Shown: one piece after another, positions 40,601-52,471 of the stretch
Layout: each line of letters starts with the position of its first letter
Position numbering within the stretch: position 1 is the stretch's first letter
Origin: Aspergillus flavus
Taxonomy: Eukaryota > Ascomycota > Eurotiomycetes > Eurotiales > Aspergillaceae
Length of the DNA stretch: 64,000 bases
Direction: 5' to 3'
Assembly: GCF_009017415.1 (NCBI RefSeq)
Contig: NC_092408.1
Coordinates: forward strand, 992,001 to 1,056,000
Made by a program: the position numbers and the translations under genes
Notes under the pieces: generated by a model
The model's input: only the letters and a program-made list of their open reading frames with translations
What the model was told of the DNA's origin: nothing
Database searches by the model: none

Positions 40601-41539
40601 TAGATTCAAAAATTGATGCAAAAGCATAACTTGTCGCTAAATACATATCTCACGTGTTTGTAGAACAACGGCCGAATTGAGGGCTTCCTCCGCTGTCCCT
40701 TTGTTCATTATTTGGAATTATGGGATTGTTAAGTAATCCTCACTAAGGAAGAGATGACCAGAACTAGTATGGGTTGCATCTACAATCACAAAAAAAGAAA
40801 ATCTTTCGGAAAGTGATGGACATTCATCTGGTCGTGAAGGTGTCAATACGGCCAATCTATAGAATTATACATTTTGTGACATGATAACCCGCCGACGGAT
40901 GAGTCTTCATGGTCCATACCATATTCGACTCAATGGCTCAGGCGACTACAGATATTTATATTAGAACTGTACGAAGCTACTACTAAGTCGTATAGAAGGA
41001 TCCACGGTAAGAAAGGGAACCATCTTGAACTCCTCTGTCGACGGATCACGTGATATCAGCGGAATTGATACCCGAAGATAGTGAGACTTGGCTATAGAAG
41101 GATCTTAGACAATAGAGTTATAATACAAGGTCGCTAGTTGCTTGATCAACAGTTAGCATGGTATTAGCCAGGAACCAAGCGTACAGTAAAGGCAATGTTT
41201 CGGCCGAAGTGGCAACGGTTTGCAGGGGCGATGTGGGGGAGTAACGGTCCTACTGCAGTATAAATTTTGGGAGAATCGACGTCATCGGGTCCGCAAGCGA
41301 GAGCCACATATGTCAGGTGATTGGGTGGCTTCCCAGCCCGACATGTCTTTCTTGTTTCCATGTTTCCAGACGAGTCTAGACCCTGGTCTCGACCAATCAA
41401 CGTGGAAAATCTGGAGTACCTCAGGACCCTACACTGCGGCCTCAGGCAGTCAGGTTTCCCATGAGTTTCACTTCTTTTCCCTTTCTCTTTCTTTCCTCCG
41501 CAATCACAACAACACACTCCCCTTGGAAGATATGTGAGG
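37656..41539. other. 3.9-kb gene-poor stretch
   Basis: No intact gene was found. A possible Nudix relic lies at 39879-40232 (listed separately). The stretch around 39100-39480 is AT-rich. The last few hundred bases are the histidine kinase promoter, which is CT-rich (TTTTCCCTTTCTCTTTCTTTCC near 41480). Confidence 0.5.
39879..40232 (-). pseudogene. Possible decayed Nudix hydrolase fragment
   Basis: A 117-codon minus-strand frame contains DVLCLIISMDGSWEGCDLGN followed by IDLQEAVRRRALEEI. This resembles an eroded Nudix box (G-x5-E-x7-REU-x-EE) of diphosphoinositol polyphosphate phosphohydrolases, with several consensus residues lost. No splice-supported upstream or downstream exons were found. 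The resemblance is partial and could be chance. Confidence 0.25.
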
Positions 41540-44500
41540 ATGGCAGCTTCCTTTCCGCGGCCTCCCCCCACAGATGCCGAACGTGAAAGGATCAGAGAGT
41601 TATCCAGGTGAGTAGCAACCGGAATGAATATACTGCTCCATAGTTATTCTGTAGGTTGTTGATCCGCTGATCATTTCCGTCGTCGGTAACAACACAGGTA
41701 TTACTGCACCCTCGATCGCATCCCCTCCCTTCCGCAGTTTGACAGCGGGCAACAGACAACAGCTGCAGAAGAAGATGTCGACAAGGATTCGCCTCGTTTG
41801 TCCTCGGACATTACCCTCACAGCCCTGAGTCAATTGGCCGTGTTGCGCTTCGGATGCAATCGAGCCTTCATCTCCATTATCGACGATGGGAATCAGCATA
41901 TTATTGCAGAGGCTACCGGGTCCATCTCGCTACGTGACAAGGATCAACATGCTCCAGATGATGCAATCTACCTCGGTGTGCGAACGATCGATCTGGCCTG
42001 GGGAGTGTGTCCGCATACCATCTCCTTGTTTACCGGCCAGGACATGTCCAAGGCGGTCGAGACGCCTAATATGATCGCCAACAGTTCCCGTTTCGTTGTC
42101 CATGACTTTACCCAAGAGGACTTTTTCAAAGATCGTCCATATGTAGTGGGGTGGCCCTACTTCCGCTTCTACGCCGAGGTGCCACTCCTTAGCCCATCCG
42201 GGGTCGTGCTGGGTTCCTTCTGTGTCGTGGACAACAAACCACGAGGGCACTTCGCGGAAGAAGAGGTGAACGCTCTTAAAGAGATTGCAGATGCGGTAGC
42301 GTTGCATCTTGACAAAGTCCGCATCTCGATCGATCATCATCGGGCGGAGAAACTCATTAAAGGCCTCACGAATTTCGTCAAGGACCATGGGGAGTTTGAT
42401 CCGGCCGAGGTACCCCTCCCTATTAGCAGACAGTCAACGCTGAACACACTCAACTCTCCTCGCGATCAGTCATCAGTGAGTCTTCCCACCCCAGGTGCTG
42501 GGGGCGTTGGAAACATGGAGGGTCCGATTATGAGCGGGTCGACTGCATCCGAGGTTGAGTTGTCATCGCTGTTTTCAGGAGTGACATCCTCCGAACAAAC
42601 CAAGACGTCATCTTTCCTTTACAACTCATCGCAATCCGCAGCACCAACGCCAGCAGAGGAGACTATTAGCCTCCAGGAAGCTGCCCCAGAACGCAACGAA
42701 CCGCCAACGGTGTCGGTGAAACGCTGCGTCAAAAATGCGGACCAAATCGCTCAAGTCTTTACTCGAGCTAGTGTCTCTCTTCGGGACTCGCTGGACCTAG
42801 ATGGGGTGCTCTTCCTTGATGCGAGTCGATGTAACTCGGGCGTGTAAGTATATATTTATTGTATGCCACATTGGATCAATCACTAATCAAGGAGTTAGAG
42901 TGCTCTCGGATGATGAGGCTCGAAGTTGGGAACCTCTCCCCACTACAGCAAATCCAGAGTTCCTTGCCGACCCCTTCCCTAGTCCGCTTGACCTACCAGG
43001 GGTAGGATCGCTATCCAAAATCGCGGAAAAGCCATGCGAAGTTCTAGGCTGGGCTCAAAACACACCGCCACCCATTGGTTCCGATGCCTTATCAATCACC
43101 GAAAGACTCCTCAGCCAGTTGATTGCGGCTTTTCCTCAAGGTCAGTTCTTTAACCTCCATGAATGGACGGAGGAAGACGAGTGTGAGCTTGGAGGAGGGA
43201 TACGACGGGATGGTGGCGCGGAGGCGAACTCCAAACCTCTGCGTGACCTTGTCCGACAGCTCCAAAATCACCTTCCAGATGCGTACAGTGTTCTTTGGTC
43301 GCCCCTATGGTGCTGGAGGCAATCACGGTGGGTCGCCGGCACTTTGGTGTGGTCTCGCGGTAGCGACCGTGCCTTAGGAGTGTACGACTTGCCGTACTTG
43401 AGAGTACTTGGAGATTCCATTGTCTCCGAATTGGCTCGGATCGATTGGTCAACCATGCAACAGTCAAAATCCGATTTTATCTCATCAGTTAGCCATGAGC
43501 TCCGCTCGCCGCTGCATGGTATCCTAGCCAGCGCAGAAGTGCTTGAAGGGACTCCTCTACAACCGAACCAGCTTCACTGGATTAACATGCTAAAAACATG
43601 TGGCCTGACCCTGTTTGATACATTGAATCATTTGTGAGTGATTATACCCATTTCTTGCAACACCTCGCTTCAACTTGCTTATAGTTCCTGCAGGCTAGAT
43701 TTCGCCAAGATTAACAATCTGACCACCGAGGACAACGGACGGGAGGACCGCATCCGTGCATCTGACGGTAGTTTGGAGACGACATTTGATTTGGCTAATT
43801 TAATCGAGGAGGTCACAAGAGTTCAATATGTTGGTCAGCGGGTACCCAAGGCAACTGTGCCTTTTGTAGACGCCCTAGCCACACCCAAGAATGGTGCCCC
43901 CTACGGCGAAACCACGGTTGTTGTTCGTATTGAGGAACGGCACGCATGGAAAGTGCAATCCCTGGCGGGGGCGTGGAAACGAATTGTCATGAACCTCCTT
44001 GGCAACTCCTTGAAATTCACCAGTGCTGGGTTTGTAGAGGTCTCTCTCTCTAAAGTCGTGAAACAGTCTGACCCTGAATCAATTTATGCTCATCTCTGTG
44101 TGACGGACACAGGTAGAGGTATTGATCGGATGTTTCTCAGAAACAAGCTCTTTTCCCCATTTGCACAAGAGAACACCCTGTCGGAAGGCCTAGGACTAGG
44201 CTTTAGCATCGTGCGCCAGTTAGTTGACGCCATGGACGGGCACGTCAATGTTCGAAGTGAAGTTGGAGTTGGCACACAGGTGGACATCTACATTCCTGTT
44301 CGACGCTTCGCCAGTCATTATCCCTCTTCAACTTCCATGTCGAGCGCTCCAGTGAAAGCCTGCCTGGTTGGATTCGAAGGATATCCAGATATAAAAGATA
44401 CCCCTACTGGAATTTTGCCCGTCGAAGCCAAGAGAAAACTCGCCATTCGGAGCTCATTAGCACCTGTGCTGATGGCGCAATGCGGTTGGAGTCTCTCGAT

Positions 44501-44975
44501 AGCAGAGTCTATAGAAAATGCTCGCGGTGATGTTGCTATTATTGAAGAAGAGGAGTTCGCCAAGGCGACATGCGACGGCCAATTACCACGTGAACTCTGC
44601 GAGAGAACCGGGATCAACTTTTTCATCATTCTCAGTGGTATGCAGCCGCGCCTAAATGACCTACCACCGAATGCGATCCGCGTATCGCAGCCGTTCGGGC
44701 CGGCAAAGTTTCAGGATGTGCTTCAAAGGACACAGGAACTCTATCTCAAGTCACTAGAAAATCCTAGATCTCCTCCTCCCCCTCCTGGGAAGCCAGTTAT
44801 CACAAAGCGTTCTTCGTCGGAGCTCGTATTACCAGCCAGCCCTGACGCCCCACAAGAGGTGGGAGTAGCATTACCTCTTCGTGTGCCTCCCCAGACCCCT
44901 CAGAACGCTAATGCGATACATTGTCTCGTCGTAGATGATAATGACATCAACCTAAAAGTAAGCTGTCTTTCCTGA
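41540..44975 (+). CDS. GAF-domain hybrid histidine kinase truncated at the receiver domain
   Basis: Exons 41540-41607, about 41698-42830, 42895-43633 and 43694-44957, with read-through to a TGA at 44975, give about 1073 residues. A GAF domain lies near residues 70-210 (VLRFGCNRAFISIID...GVVLGSFCVVD). A long Ser/Thr-rich spacer follows. The HisKA phospho-acceptor is H601 in SSVSHELRSPLHG. The HATPase shows MNLLGNSLKFTS, DTGRGIDR and GLGLGFSIVRQLV. The receiver begins with LVVDDNDINLK and then ends at a normal GTAAGC donor with no matching downstream exon. The boundary at about 42830 is uncertain: a GTAACT donor keeps frame, while the stronger GTAAGT donor does not. A two-component sensor of this type would normally pass phosphate through its own receiver, so signalling is probably impaired. 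Confidence 0.82.
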
Positions 44976-45645
44976 CCTCCTTGACTCCGACTTTACGATC
45001 AATAGTTTACTTCACTCAGATGACGGGAGTAACTGGGACCCTGGATTCGATTTATTTTGTGGGCCTGTCTTCTAGTTATATAGCCGCCGTAAATTAGGGC
45101 TTCAGACCTGGCCAGGCAGCTCTCTATCCACATATGAAGTTAATACATTACTCGAGAAGCCATTAAACCGAGTAGGTGCTGCGTTAGTGTAGGTTGTAAT
45201 CTGTTTTAGCTCTATATTACCTACACTCAGTGAATATAAACTTACCTCCCATATTCTTATACACCAACCAATCCCTAACCTTCGCCTCACAACGAAGAGT
45301 AGCACCCCGAACAACATAGTCACACCCATCACAAGTTGGTCCCCAGATAGGCATTCATTTTGTGACGCAACAGATTCTTATCCCCTAGTGAGGCTTGAAT
45401 AGCCAACGGCTCCAGCATGGCTGGGAGTAGAGGCGATGAGTGTGTTATTACTTGCTTAGGCCGATGGCTTGTCTACAGCAGGAAGCATTTAAACCGAGAA
45501 GCCACATCATCGCCAGGACGGTGTGGATGCAATTCATTCAGCTAGAAACACATAAGAAATGACAAGTAATGAGAATGATACAAGACAATTCCGAAACACC
45601 CAACCATGGCCGTCCCTAATACCATGCATGTCCAGCCATCATCAT
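44976..45645. other. 3' region with a possible receiver-domain relic
   Basis: Between the kinase stop and the repeat-protein stop. At about 45076-45190 a plus-strand frame reads LSTYEVNTLLEKPLNRVG, which resembles the last helix and the conserved Lys-Pro of a response-regulator receiver. It is followed by a stop. The central part of a receiver, including the phospho-acceptor Asp, is missing. Confidence 0.35.
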
Positions 45646-46950
45646 CTAAAGCATCATGGCAACAACAAACAGAGAGGCCATCGTCCCGACAGCAACCATG
45701 CCGGGCCTCAAGTCAGCAGCTCCACCATTGACGACACTCTTCACACCATCTTTGATATCATTGCCAACTTCCCTGACTCCATTGAGCCAGGTGCCATTAG
45801 TGTTTGCGCAAGTCTCACCCTTGGCACAGCAGCCGTACCCGCCATCATCATTTTTGTGACACTCTTCATTCGCGCTGCAGCTGCCTTGGTTGCCACAGCA
45901 TTGCTCATCCTTGGAGATGCACATCCAGCCACATCTCTTATTGTCATCGGCGCATCCAAAACCGTCAGGTGAGCGCGCTGCGAGAGCAGGGGACTTGGCC
46001 TCAAGGCTCCTCTTCCACCAGTCCCAGCCGCCGGTTTCACTGTTGCATTCTTGGTCCTTGTCAATACACATGATACCACATCGCTTGTTATTGTCAGAGC
46101 ATCCATAGTTGGGGTTGCACTCCTCCGTCTTAGGAATACACATGATTCCACATCGCTTGTTATCGTCCGCACATCCCCAATCAGGCGAGCGCACTGCAAG
46201 AGCATGGGAATTATCCTCAAGGCTCCTCTTCCACCAATCCCAGCCACCAGTTTCGCCATTGCACTCCTCGCTCCTTGGAATACACATAATGCCGCACCTT
46301 TTGTTATCCTCAGCACATCCCCAGTCAGGCGAGCGCACTGCGACAGCATTTGACCTAGCCTCAAGACTCCTCTTCCACCAATCCCAACCACCAGTCTCAC
46401 CGTTGCATTCCTCACTCTTCGGAATACACATGATGCCACATCGTTTGTTGTCCTCAGCACATCCCCAATCAGGCGAGCGAGCTGCAAGAGCAAGGGGATT
46501 ATGCTCGAGGCTCCTCCGCCAATCCCAAAACCAGCCGGCATTTTCACTATTGCATTCCTGGTCCTTGTCAATACATGAGAAACCGCATCGCTTATTATCC
46601 TTGGAGCACCAGTCATTGTCATCGGGGTTGCATTCTTGATCATTGGGAATACAGTTCAAACCGCATCGCTTGTTGTCTTTGGCACACCCGTCATTGTCCT
46701 CGGGTTTGCATTCTTGGTCCTTTGGAATACACATTATACCGCATCGCTTGTTGTCCTCAGCGCATCCCCAGTCGGGCGAGCGTACTGCGAGAGGATGGGC
46801 GGTGTTGAGGGGTTTCAAGGGTTGGAGTTGAGCGGAGTCATGGCGGATGGATTCAGCGTTCGAGTTAACAGCGTCGAGAGGGTTGCAAAGGGTCGGAACG
46901 GCAGGGAGAAGGAGGCCGAGACAGACAGTAGTAGATAATGAGGTCCGCAT
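45646..46950 (-). CDS. Secreted repeat protein with eight cysteine motifs and Kex2-like sites, probably GPI-anchored
   Basis: A single exon encodes 434 residues. A signal peptide (about residues 1-22) is followed by eight copies of C-x6-C-x3-C-x6-C with the core DNKRCGIMCI, from residue 63 to about 351. Longer units of about 47 residues also carry GGWDWWKRSLE and AVRSPDWGC. Each motif has Lys-Arg before its second Cys, and dibasic sites KR or RR follow the Trp-rich segment (residues 145-146, 193-194, 241-242 and 313-314). This is the layout of Kex2-processed repeat proteins. After a distinct cysteine-rich segment (CCGNQGSCSANEECH), the C-terminus has a Gly/Ala stretch and a hydrophobic end (MASLFVVAMML) fitting a GPI-anchor signal. 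The family is not one I can name. Surface or processed-peptide roles are both possible. Confidence 0.8.
   Translation of the reverse strand: MRTSLSTTVCLGLLLPAVPTLCNPLDAVNSNAESIRHDSAQLQPLKPLNTAHPLAVRSPDWGCAEDNKRCGIMCIPKDQECKPEDNDGCAKDNKRCGLNCIPNDQECNPDDNDWCSKDNKRCGFSCIDKDQECNSENAGWFWDWRRSLEHNPLALAARSPDWGCAEDNKRCGIMCIPKSEECNGETGGWDWWKRSLEARSNAVAVRSPDWGCAEDNKRCGIMCIPRSEECNGETGGWDWWKRSLEDNSHALAVRSPDWGCADDNKRCGIMCIPKTEECNPNYGCSDNNKRCGIMCIDKDQECNSETGGWDWWKRSLEAKSPALAARSPDGFGCADDNKRCGWMCISKDEQCCGNQGSCSANEECHKNDDGGYGCCAKGETCANTNGTWLNGVREVGNDIKDGVKSVVNGGAADLRPGMVAVGTMASLFVVAMML
46098..46770 (-). repeat. Tandem coding repeat of the cysteine protein
   Basis: Within the gene, units of about 140-144 bp are repeated with high identity, and a shorter subunit of about 75 bp holds the four-Cys motif alone. 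At the DNA level the recurring string ACACAT(A/G)AT(G/T)CC(A/G)CA marks the CGIMCI core. Such arrays vary in copy number by unequal exchange. Confidence 0.7.
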
Positions 46951-48992
46951 GGTGGATGAATTGCTGGATACACCAGTGTACCAGGTAATTTGGGGTTTGG
47001 TGGTGCGTCGAGCTCAAGGGGGTTATGACAATTGTGGTATCGTGGGATGTAGAAATAAAATTTGTCTGATTGAGTGATTTCAGTCAAGAATGGCGAGCAA
47101 GAGCTCCATATTTATAACGCATAGTTCTGTATAGAAACATCATTGAAGTAGTAGTATCTATACACATCCTGGCACTTCGGGTAGCCCTGCCAAGAAAAAA
47201 GGCTCACCCTGCATGAGAGGATTCAAGTGGCGGCGATGTCAGCAAAGGGTACTGCTTAGCCAAGCCCTGTGGGAACAGCCACTGCAATCAACCCTGCTCG
47301 GTCGCGTCTAATCATCTTGTAAGGAATTATTACAGACTCAAGCTACGATATCCGCCCGTTGGTGAGGTATGCCGATCGTTTCGCCCCATCATCAATGTAT
47401 CAGCCGAGCAGGACCAGCGGCAAAGGACCCTGCATGTAAGGGTCCTGCTCCATATTAATGGGTATTGTTAATGCTCACGACCTTCGTGGAGGCAGTGGCG
47501 TAGAGCGGCGGTTTCTTTTCATATTTACGGCTTAATCGGTTCTACGAGCCTTATGCACTTATCACCCATCAAGAGCAATAAACTCATAGTTCTACCCCGG
47601 TATACTGAGCGACAGGGATACTATTTCACGACTGTTTTGAGAGAGTTACAATTCAAGAAGGGCATGCTGAGCAGAGCGATGATATCATGTGCTTGAGACC
47701 CTTGAAACAGGGGCAAATATTTCCTGTCATCCCAATGCATAGTGAGACCCCGACAAGGCTGTGTTTTCGAATATTAGTAACCAGTTGTCTGGTCTTGACC
47801 AAGAACTTCGGATATTCATAGCAAGGTCAATGGAAGGCGATATTGATATCGCCTGTATCAGCTTGTCTCTTGTGTGAGAGCCATCCAAACACCTCCTTCA
47901 CGAACTACGATGTTCAGTCATGTCCTGAAAACCGCGGACCGCTTGAGCAATAACCACAAAGTACCTGTGGGAGGCCTCAGTAGTCAAAGGAACCAATAGA
48001 ATCACCGGCTCTGCTTACTCCAGAAGGCAGTGTTCTCGATATGGGACGCCTAGCAGGTCAGTTATAAAGGACCCAACGTTCTACCGTTTTCAATCATACA
48101 CAAACGAATCCCTGAGACAATATTTTATGCATTTACCATGCGTAACCGACGTTATATCTTCAATAGAATGATTGTTTGTTATTCGAGCGTGTAATATTTA
48201 AAGCAAACCAGCAAATTGGCACACCTCTTGGCATTCGGATAACTGTAAGGCCGCCGATCCAGGCGCAGAAAGTCTGTAGGCCCATGAAGAACCAATTATT
48301 ACCGGTAAAAGGGCAGGTAACATGAAATGTATGCCTACTAGGCAAGGATTCCTTCACAGGGACAAGTCCACTGGAGATAGCTGAGTCAAGAGCTCCGGGT
48401 TGCGAAACGTGAACACGGACATGATTATATATCTTGCACTGTTAGTTGAAAAACAAGCTAGTATGACACTATGCGTTAGTGTCACACCCCAGGAGTCTCC
48501 AGTCTAAGCCACTCTGCCAATAGGAACAACATATAATCACCTTAGCAGGGCATAAAATGGTCAGATAATCAAAACACATGGCCGATCATAATGATGCATT
48601 AATTTGGTTCGGCGTAATGGAATCCCAACATAAGATGAAGCCGCTTCACGTACAGACAAGCCTCGTAATATTTTGTTTAAATAGCCTCGGTTTCTGCTTG
48701 CATTGGCGTGCGCATCGCGAACTCTCGTCCAGCGGAACCGCGGACCCGCGGTAGAGAAGGAATCGTGGTGATTTCTGATATGCCGTATTGGCCCCACAAA
48801 ATGTCTATTCTCTGAGGCACAGACCACATCTCTAACAGAATTGTCCGAGCTGACATCTTTTGCACAGCCTGATGCCTCGGGCCAGACGTTGACCATGTGG
48901 GGTCTATTCCCCGCTCAATGCTGATCATGTTGAGAAGGCCAATAAATATCGGCGCCCCCGACGCGTGTTGATTTGGTCTGCAGCGCTTCAAA
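46951..48992. other. 2-kb gene-free divergent region
   Basis: This separates the divergent repeat-protein gene (minus) and the GMC gene (plus). No supportable gene or RNA was found. Confidence 0.5.
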
Positions 48993-50996
48993 ATGAGTCG
49001 AAAAAATCGTAACCCGCTCTCGAATCCACTGCATTATGCGACACCGCAAGCACAGGTAGGACCGCCTGCCACATACTCCTCCGCCCAGCGCTTGTTGAAG
49101 GGATATGACTACGGTAAGCTGAGAAGAGAGAGAAAAATTGCTCAACACTAACCTGTGGCCCAGTGATCATTGGAGCGGGCGCGGCTGGCTCCGTGTTGGC
49201 CAGCAAGCTCTCCGAAGACCCGAATGTCTCGGTCCTCCTGCTTGAAGCTGGTGGAGATAATACCGGCGTCACGGAGAGCAAAATGCCCTTGGGTTTCGGA
49301 AAGCTCCTCCACACCGAACATGACTGGAATTATTATACCGTTGAGCAGCCTGGCCTTGCGTCGCGTCGTCTGTACTGGCCTCGAGGTCGCTTGATCGGTG
49401 GTAGCACATCGATTAACGCGATGATGTACCATCATTGCTCAAAGTCCGACTTTGATGAGTGGGCGTCTCATTATGGATGCCAGGGCTGGAGCTATGATGA
49501 CCTGGCGCCATATTTCAAGCGTATGGAGCGCTTTACTCCAAATCCAAACCGTCCACGCATTGACCTGCAGCATCGGGGCAATGCGGGCGAGTGGCAGACC
49601 GGGTATTCGTGGCTCACTGAGATAGGCGAAAAGGGGTTTTTACCTGCCTGCTACGATGTCGGAATCCCAGCAGTCGAGGATATCAACACGCCGGGGGGGA
49701 CTCTGGGTGCGACTCGATTCCAGACCTTCATTGATTCCAACGGACAGCGATCGTCCTTGGCGACGGCATACTTGACACCGGAAGTCAGGAAGCGGCCGAA
49801 CCTCTTCATCGCATGCCATGCTCATGTTACCAAGCTTCTTTTTGACCGGCTTAGTGGTGATGAGCCGACTGCAATTGGAGCGGAGTTTCAGAAGCAGCGA
49901 GGAGGAGAGCTCTTTGAAGTCCATGCACGCAGAGAGGTTATCCTCAGCGGCGGGGCGGTTAACACGCCGCAGCTGTTGCTTTTGAGTGGTATTGGCCCTA
50001 GGGATGAACTGGAAAAGCATGGTATCCCCGTTGTCCGTGCCAACGATGCCGTAGGGAAAAACCTCAAGGATCACTTGGTGACAACTACCGTGATGTGCAA
50101 GGCGAAGGCGGGCACCACCCTCGACTATCTTGGCAGCCCTCTGAGGGCTTTCCCGTCCTTGGCTCGATGGATGCTTCTGGGAGGAGGTCCCCTGACCAAC
50201 AATGTGGGCGAAACAGCAGCATTCATTCGATCATGGGAGCACCACCCGTTCCCAGGATCGTCGTCGGAGCGCAACCCCCCGAAGGATTATACCTCGGGTT
50301 CAATTGGGCCAGATGTGGAGATCATTGGCGTACCAACCGGGTTCATCCATCATGGTGAAGAGCCACCCATGGATGGAGCCAGTGTATTCACCCTCGCCCC
50401 GATCAGTCTGCGTCCGCAAAGCAAGGGAACTATCACCCTTAAGAGCAGGGACCCCTTTGACCATCGTAAGCATATCTCCCTTCCTCCGAAATAGAAATAG
50501 AAAGGAAACTGACACTCCACCTTTGCTAACAGCCATAATTGATCCCAAGTACTTCAGTGACGAAGAGGGTAATGACCGCGCTGTTCTCTTGGCAGGGGTG
50601 CGCGTCTGCCTCCGGATCATGCGCAGCCCTGTGTTTCAGAAATATCTCGAGCGCGTGCCAGTTAATGACGACCCCTGGTCATACTGGTGGCCATACTCCA
50701 GCAGCGACATTGATCGCATCACAGATGACCAACTTCTTCGCTGGATGGACGAAAAGGCCTTTACACTGTACCACCCCGTCGGCAGCGCACGGATGGGGAC
50801 CTCTCCGGAGAACAGCGTGGTCGATGTACAGTGCCGAGTACATGGTGTCAAACGCCTGCGGGTGATGGATGCCAGTGTGTTCCCGGAGCAAATCAGTGGG
50901 CATCCCACTGCACCTATTGGGGCTATGGCCTACAAGCTCAGTGATATGATCAAGCAGGACTCTGCCACAGCGGGGCCCCCTCATGCACGCTTGTGA
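48993..50996 (+). CDS. GMC-family FAD oxidoreductase (choline dehydrogenase/alcohol oxidase-like)
   Basis: Three exons (48993-49113, 49164-50465, 50533-50996) encode 628 residues. A 37-residue N-terminal extension precedes the FAD motif VIIGAGAAGSVLA. GGSTSINAMMYHH covers the GMC signature 1 region, GGAVNTPQLLLLSGIGP is signature 2, and HPVGSARMG supplies the catalytic His, followed by the expected downstream MDASVFPEQISGHP. The family oxidises primary alcohols, choline or aryl alcohols with FAD and oxygen. It is not close in layout to the cluster GMC gene near 8 kb. The extension has several Arg/Lys and is not a clear signal peptide. No pathway can be named from the neighbours. Confidence 0.9.
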
Positions 50997-51709
50997 TGGC
51001 CCTAAAGCTGCAGTATACGTTGATCGATGCTGTCAGTGGTGCAGAACTGCCTAACAATGTTTAAATTGTGTCAATAACATGTCATATTCCGCCGAGTTTC
51101 CGGAGGACAAGTAATTGTTCAAAGCTGTGCTCGTAACACCTATAGTATATTTGCATCGCAGGTTGTCTTGCTATATCTCGTTTGTATACCATTCAACATA
51201 AAGTGACAAGTTGGACAACGTGGCCCATATATACCCGACACGTGGTGGCAGGGTAGCCTTGTTTATAATGTAGTCATATCCGTGACTCCGGCAGCTTTGG
51301 ACCATTTCCCTTAAACGGTAGCTGGCCATCTATTTATCTTTAATATCCCTTGCGGAACGTGACCAATAATGAAATCAGTTATGCCGCCTGAGAGTGAAAC
51401 CGAGCCAGTCACTTGCATTACTTCTTAGTCTCCGGATAGTGGCTGATATATTGACTCCACCTTGCCGCAGCCCAGGTAATTCCAGCCGAGCGGATGCAAC
51501 CCAGCAGTGGTTAAAGAATAGCTTGGCTGCACAAATCCCCACCTCCAATACGAGCAATAACCTGATTTCGAAGGTAGCTCGGTGCCACCTTTCTGTTATT
51601 GTTGTGTGAACATACGATGTGACTTCAGAATACAAAAACCCCAGAAAGCCCCACTTGTGTGCCCAGGACACAGAGTAAGACCAAGACGACCCTCCTTTTG
51701 CTATTCAAG
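50997..51709. other. Intergenic region
   Basis: About 700 bp between the GMC gene and the polysaccharide lyase; the right part is the lyase promoter. No gene was found. Confidence 0.45.
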
Positions 51710-52471
51710 ATGCGTTTTCAATCGCTAGCAGCAGCTATACTACTCAGCCTAAGCATCACAATACACGCCACCCAAACCTTCAAGAACACAGGCACCACCT
51801 CAGGCTGGAGCTCCATCAACCAAGAGCACAAGGGCACAGTGCAACAAGTCACAAATGTAGTCTACGGAGGTTCCACCGCCCTAAAGATGACACAGGTCTA
51901 CGATTCGAGCTACAGCGGCCGCTACCATTCTGAAGTTGTCCATAACGATATGTACAAACTCGGCGATGAAGGCTTCTACGGCTTCACCTTCCGTCTACAA
52001 GAGTCCTGGCAGTTCTCACCCGCACAGTCGTACAATATCGCACAGTTCATCGCTGATTTCGGTGATACCGGTTGCGACGATTACATGCCGTCAAGCATGG
52101 TGTGGCTGATCGGTGACCAGCTCTTTACGCGAGTGAAGACGGGTAGTGTGTGCGCGCAGAAGACGACTACCTTTAGCAATTTGGCTACTGTGAGTGCGGG
52201 CGTGTGGCATAAGATTATTATTCAGGCTAAGTGGAGGGCGGACGGGACAGGGTACTATAAGATGTGGTTTGATGGGAAGAAGGTGCTTGAGAAGTACAAT
52301 ATCGATACTACTGTTGATGATGGTCGGGCTTTCCAGTTCAGGGTTGGGCTTTATGCGAATGGCTGGTATGATGATGGTGGTATGAAGGGATCTCAGGGGA
52401 CTCGCCAGGTGTGGTACGATGAGATTGTGGCTGGCACTACCTTTGCCGATGCGGATCCCGATCAGCAGTAG
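51710..52471 (+). CDS. Polysaccharide lyase family 20 (glucuronan lyase), secreted
   Basis: A single exon encodes 253 residues. A signal peptide (MRFQSLAAAILLSLSITIHA) precedes a beta-jelly-roll catalytic domain with SGRYHSEVVHNDMY, GDEGFYGFTFRLQESW, YNIAQFIADFG, VSAGVWHKIIIQAKW and RVGLYANGWYDDGG, which match fungal glucuronan lyases (PL20; Trichoderma type). The family cleaves beta-1,4-linked polyglucuronate by beta-elimination outside the cell. I chose the Met at 51710 because it starts the signal peptide; the frame is open 17 codons further upstream. The paired Cys in GDTGCDDY and TGSVCAQK could form a disulfide. Confidence 0.92.
   Translation: MRFQSLAAAILLSLSITIHATQTFKNTGTTSGWSSINQEHKGTVQQVTNVVYGGSTALKMTQVYDSSYSGRYHSEVVHNDMYKLGDEGFYGFTFRLQESWQFSPAQSYNIAQFIADFGDTGCDDYMPSSMVWLIGDQLFTRVKTGSVCAQKTTTFSNLATVSAGVWHKIIIQAKWRADGTGYYKMWFDGKKVLEKYNIDTTVDDGRAFQFRVGLYANGWYDDGGMKGSQGTRQVWYDEIVAGTTFADADPDQQ

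Noticed and set aside
46109..46639. Plus-strand 176-codon repetitive frame
   Set aside because: It is the antisense shadow of the cysteine-repeat gene; the minus-strand product has a signal peptide and a sensible cysteine pattern.
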